A stretch of DNA of 64,000 nt, taken from assembly GCF_048771995.1 (NCBI RefSeq), contig NC_133027.1, positions 13,140,001 to 13,204,000 on the forward strand, written 5' to 3'. Position 1 is the first letter of the stretch. Every line of letters begins with the position of its first letter. Below are positions 62,670 to 64,000 of the stretch, piece by piece. The notes under the pieces are model-generated. The model did no database searches, had not been told where the DNA came from, and saw only the letters and a list, made by a program, of their open reading frames with translations. A program made the position numbers and the translations under genes. The DNA is from Taeniopygia guttata (Eukaryota; Chordata; Aves; Passeriformes; Estrildidae).

Positions 62670-63140
62670 CACAGAGTCACAGAATGGACTGGATAAAAAA
62701 GGACCTTTAAACATCATCCAGTTCGACACCCTTGCCATGGGACATCTTTTATTAGAGAGGATTGCTCAGGGCCCTATCCAATCTGGCCTTGAACGCCTCT
62801 GGGGATGGGGCATCCACAACTCTGGGCAACCTGTTCCAGTGCTTCAACAACCTCATAATAAAAAAGTGTCTTCCTTGTGTGCAACCTCAACCTAACTTCT
62901 TTCAGTTTAAAAATATTGCCCCTTCTCCTGTCACAACAGGCTCTGGAAAAAAGTAAAGTCTCTCTCTGTCTTTCTTGTAAGTTCCTTTGTAAAGCAAAAG
63001 GCTGCAATAAATCTCCCTGCAGCCATCTTTTTATGCTGAACCATCCAACTCTCTCAACCTATCTTTACAGGAGAGATGTTCTAGATTTCTAATCAACTTT
63101 GTGGCCTCCTCCTGACCAGTTCCAATAGGGAATCTTTTAA
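62670..63140 (-). mobile_element. CR1 LINE, long 3' portion, antisense
   Basis: This is the best-preserved CR1 copy of the window. From the left it shows the antisense 3' repeat (CACAGAGTCACAGAATGG), CATCCAGTTCGACACCC, TTGCCATGGGACATC, GGGCCCTATCCAATCTGGCC, GGGGCATCCACAACTCTGGG, CAACCTGTTCCAGTGC, ATTGCCCCTTCTCCTGTCAC and a CTCTCTCAACCTATCTTTAC segment. It ends within the 3' part of ORF2 (CTCCTCCTGACCAGTTCCAA). It is about 470 bp, with no intact frame. Confidence 0.92.
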
Positions 63141-64000
63141 TTAAGGTTGTTCTGTGGGCTGCAGTACAATACTTCATATTCAAGGACATGGTAAAGGCAG
63201 CAGCTTACCATCACCCAAACAACATATCTTCCTTCTCTGCAGAAAGTTACAAATGAGGATTAATGAACCTGTGAGGAGAGCAAAGAAGCTGCTGGTCATT
63301 CTTTTCCTTGGTGTGGGAGCAAGGAAAGACCCTGAATTCCTCCCCTCTCCCCTACTTTATTATACTTGGCTCATAAAAATACAAGAACAATTTTTTATTT
63401 TTAGCTGATCCAATCAACTTGGAAGTGTTGGTAGTGATTAAACTTCATTTTATGATTTCTGTAAATGTTCTCTCACCACGAGAGACGCACTTAGGTGCTG
63501 GCACAGTAAATACCAAGGTATGTGTTCCTTCTGATATAAAGGTGGCTCAGAAGAGTTAATTGCTCTCACGTGTCCTCAGCTCTGTGACATAAAGGAACCT
63601 TCAGTTCCAAACCACAACTTCATCCATTAAACTCTTGAATCTGAATTGAATTCGGTCATCACTCTCATTGGATTTTATAGCACTCAGTGGTGCTTGGGAT
63701 AGAATTAACACAGAGTTTTGTGTTATTTATCACAATAGGGCAATTTATCTTTCTCTTGATGAATATATAAACCATATTTATATTTTTTGAGCACACAGCA
63801 CAACCTTCTATCTCTTTACAGTCAGCCAACAGACCCCAGGGACACTTACACCATAAATTTACCCAGGTCCAAGTAGGATGACAAAACTTTTCATACCCTT
63901 GCACAGATAGCATTCTAAGCTTGTAAAATGGTGTCCTTTTGTAGGTGGGGTATTGAAACCGTAACTGGGTACAGACCAAGTCAATGTTGTGTTTGAGTGT
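63141..64000. other. Gene-desert sequence to the window end
   Basis: No gene is recognised. Short frames on both strands (63154-63408 and 63665-63979) have no recognisable products. Confidence 0.5.

Overview
The window looks like a stretch of avian nuclear genome, or possibly that of another sauropsid. Most of it is AT-rich non-coding DNA. It contains two CpG islands and several CR1 retrotransposon fragments with bird-type 3' ends, and one protein-coding gene can be read directly. There are no bacterial or viral gene arrangements.

The gene is RAD51AP2, a RAD51-binding protein associated with meiosis, on the + strand. Its coding sequence has one very large exon (about 34716-38793), a 93-nt exon (40306-40398) and a terminal 119-nt exon (43011-43129). 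Splice sites and codon phase agree exactly across all three, giving about 1,429 residues. Identification rests on a conserved KRKFDLVLEEL helix, a TYEKIPL block and the C-terminal GLSRKAR...LHPYLK RAD51-binding box. A CpG island at about 33.05-33.80 kb with two E2F-like sites is the likely promoter. The exact 5' coding start is unresolved.

Left of the gene, about 18 kb of AT-rich spacer leads to a larger CpG island at 12.38-14.75 kb. In mammals RAD51AP2 lies head-to-head with VSNL1 (visinin-like 1, a neuronal calcium sensor). The spacing here, and a perfect GTAAGT donor on the - strand at 14304-14299, suggest that this island is the VSNL1 promoter and untranslated first exon. The leftmost 14 kb would then be VSNL1 intron 1. 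No VSNL1 coding exon is visible, so that assignment depends on synteny.

Right of RAD51AP2 (43.4-64 kb) I see no convincing gene. This fits the large gene desert next to RAD51AP2 in other vertebrates. It holds microsatellites, one long CR1 element at 62.67-63.14 kb, a few isolated GC-richer patches and AT-rich blocks that could be conserved enhancers.

The most notable non-genic structure is a pair of diverged copies (25.56-25.92 and 29.90-30.24 kb) of the same CR1 fragment pair joined in opposite orientations. They share one junction, so they probably arose by local duplication of a CR1 insertion with an inverted 5' part. I found no clearly new biological system. The best leads are the lineage-specific architecture of RAD51AP2, its unresolved 5' end, its promoter, and the CR1 insertion touching the presumed VSNL1 promoter.
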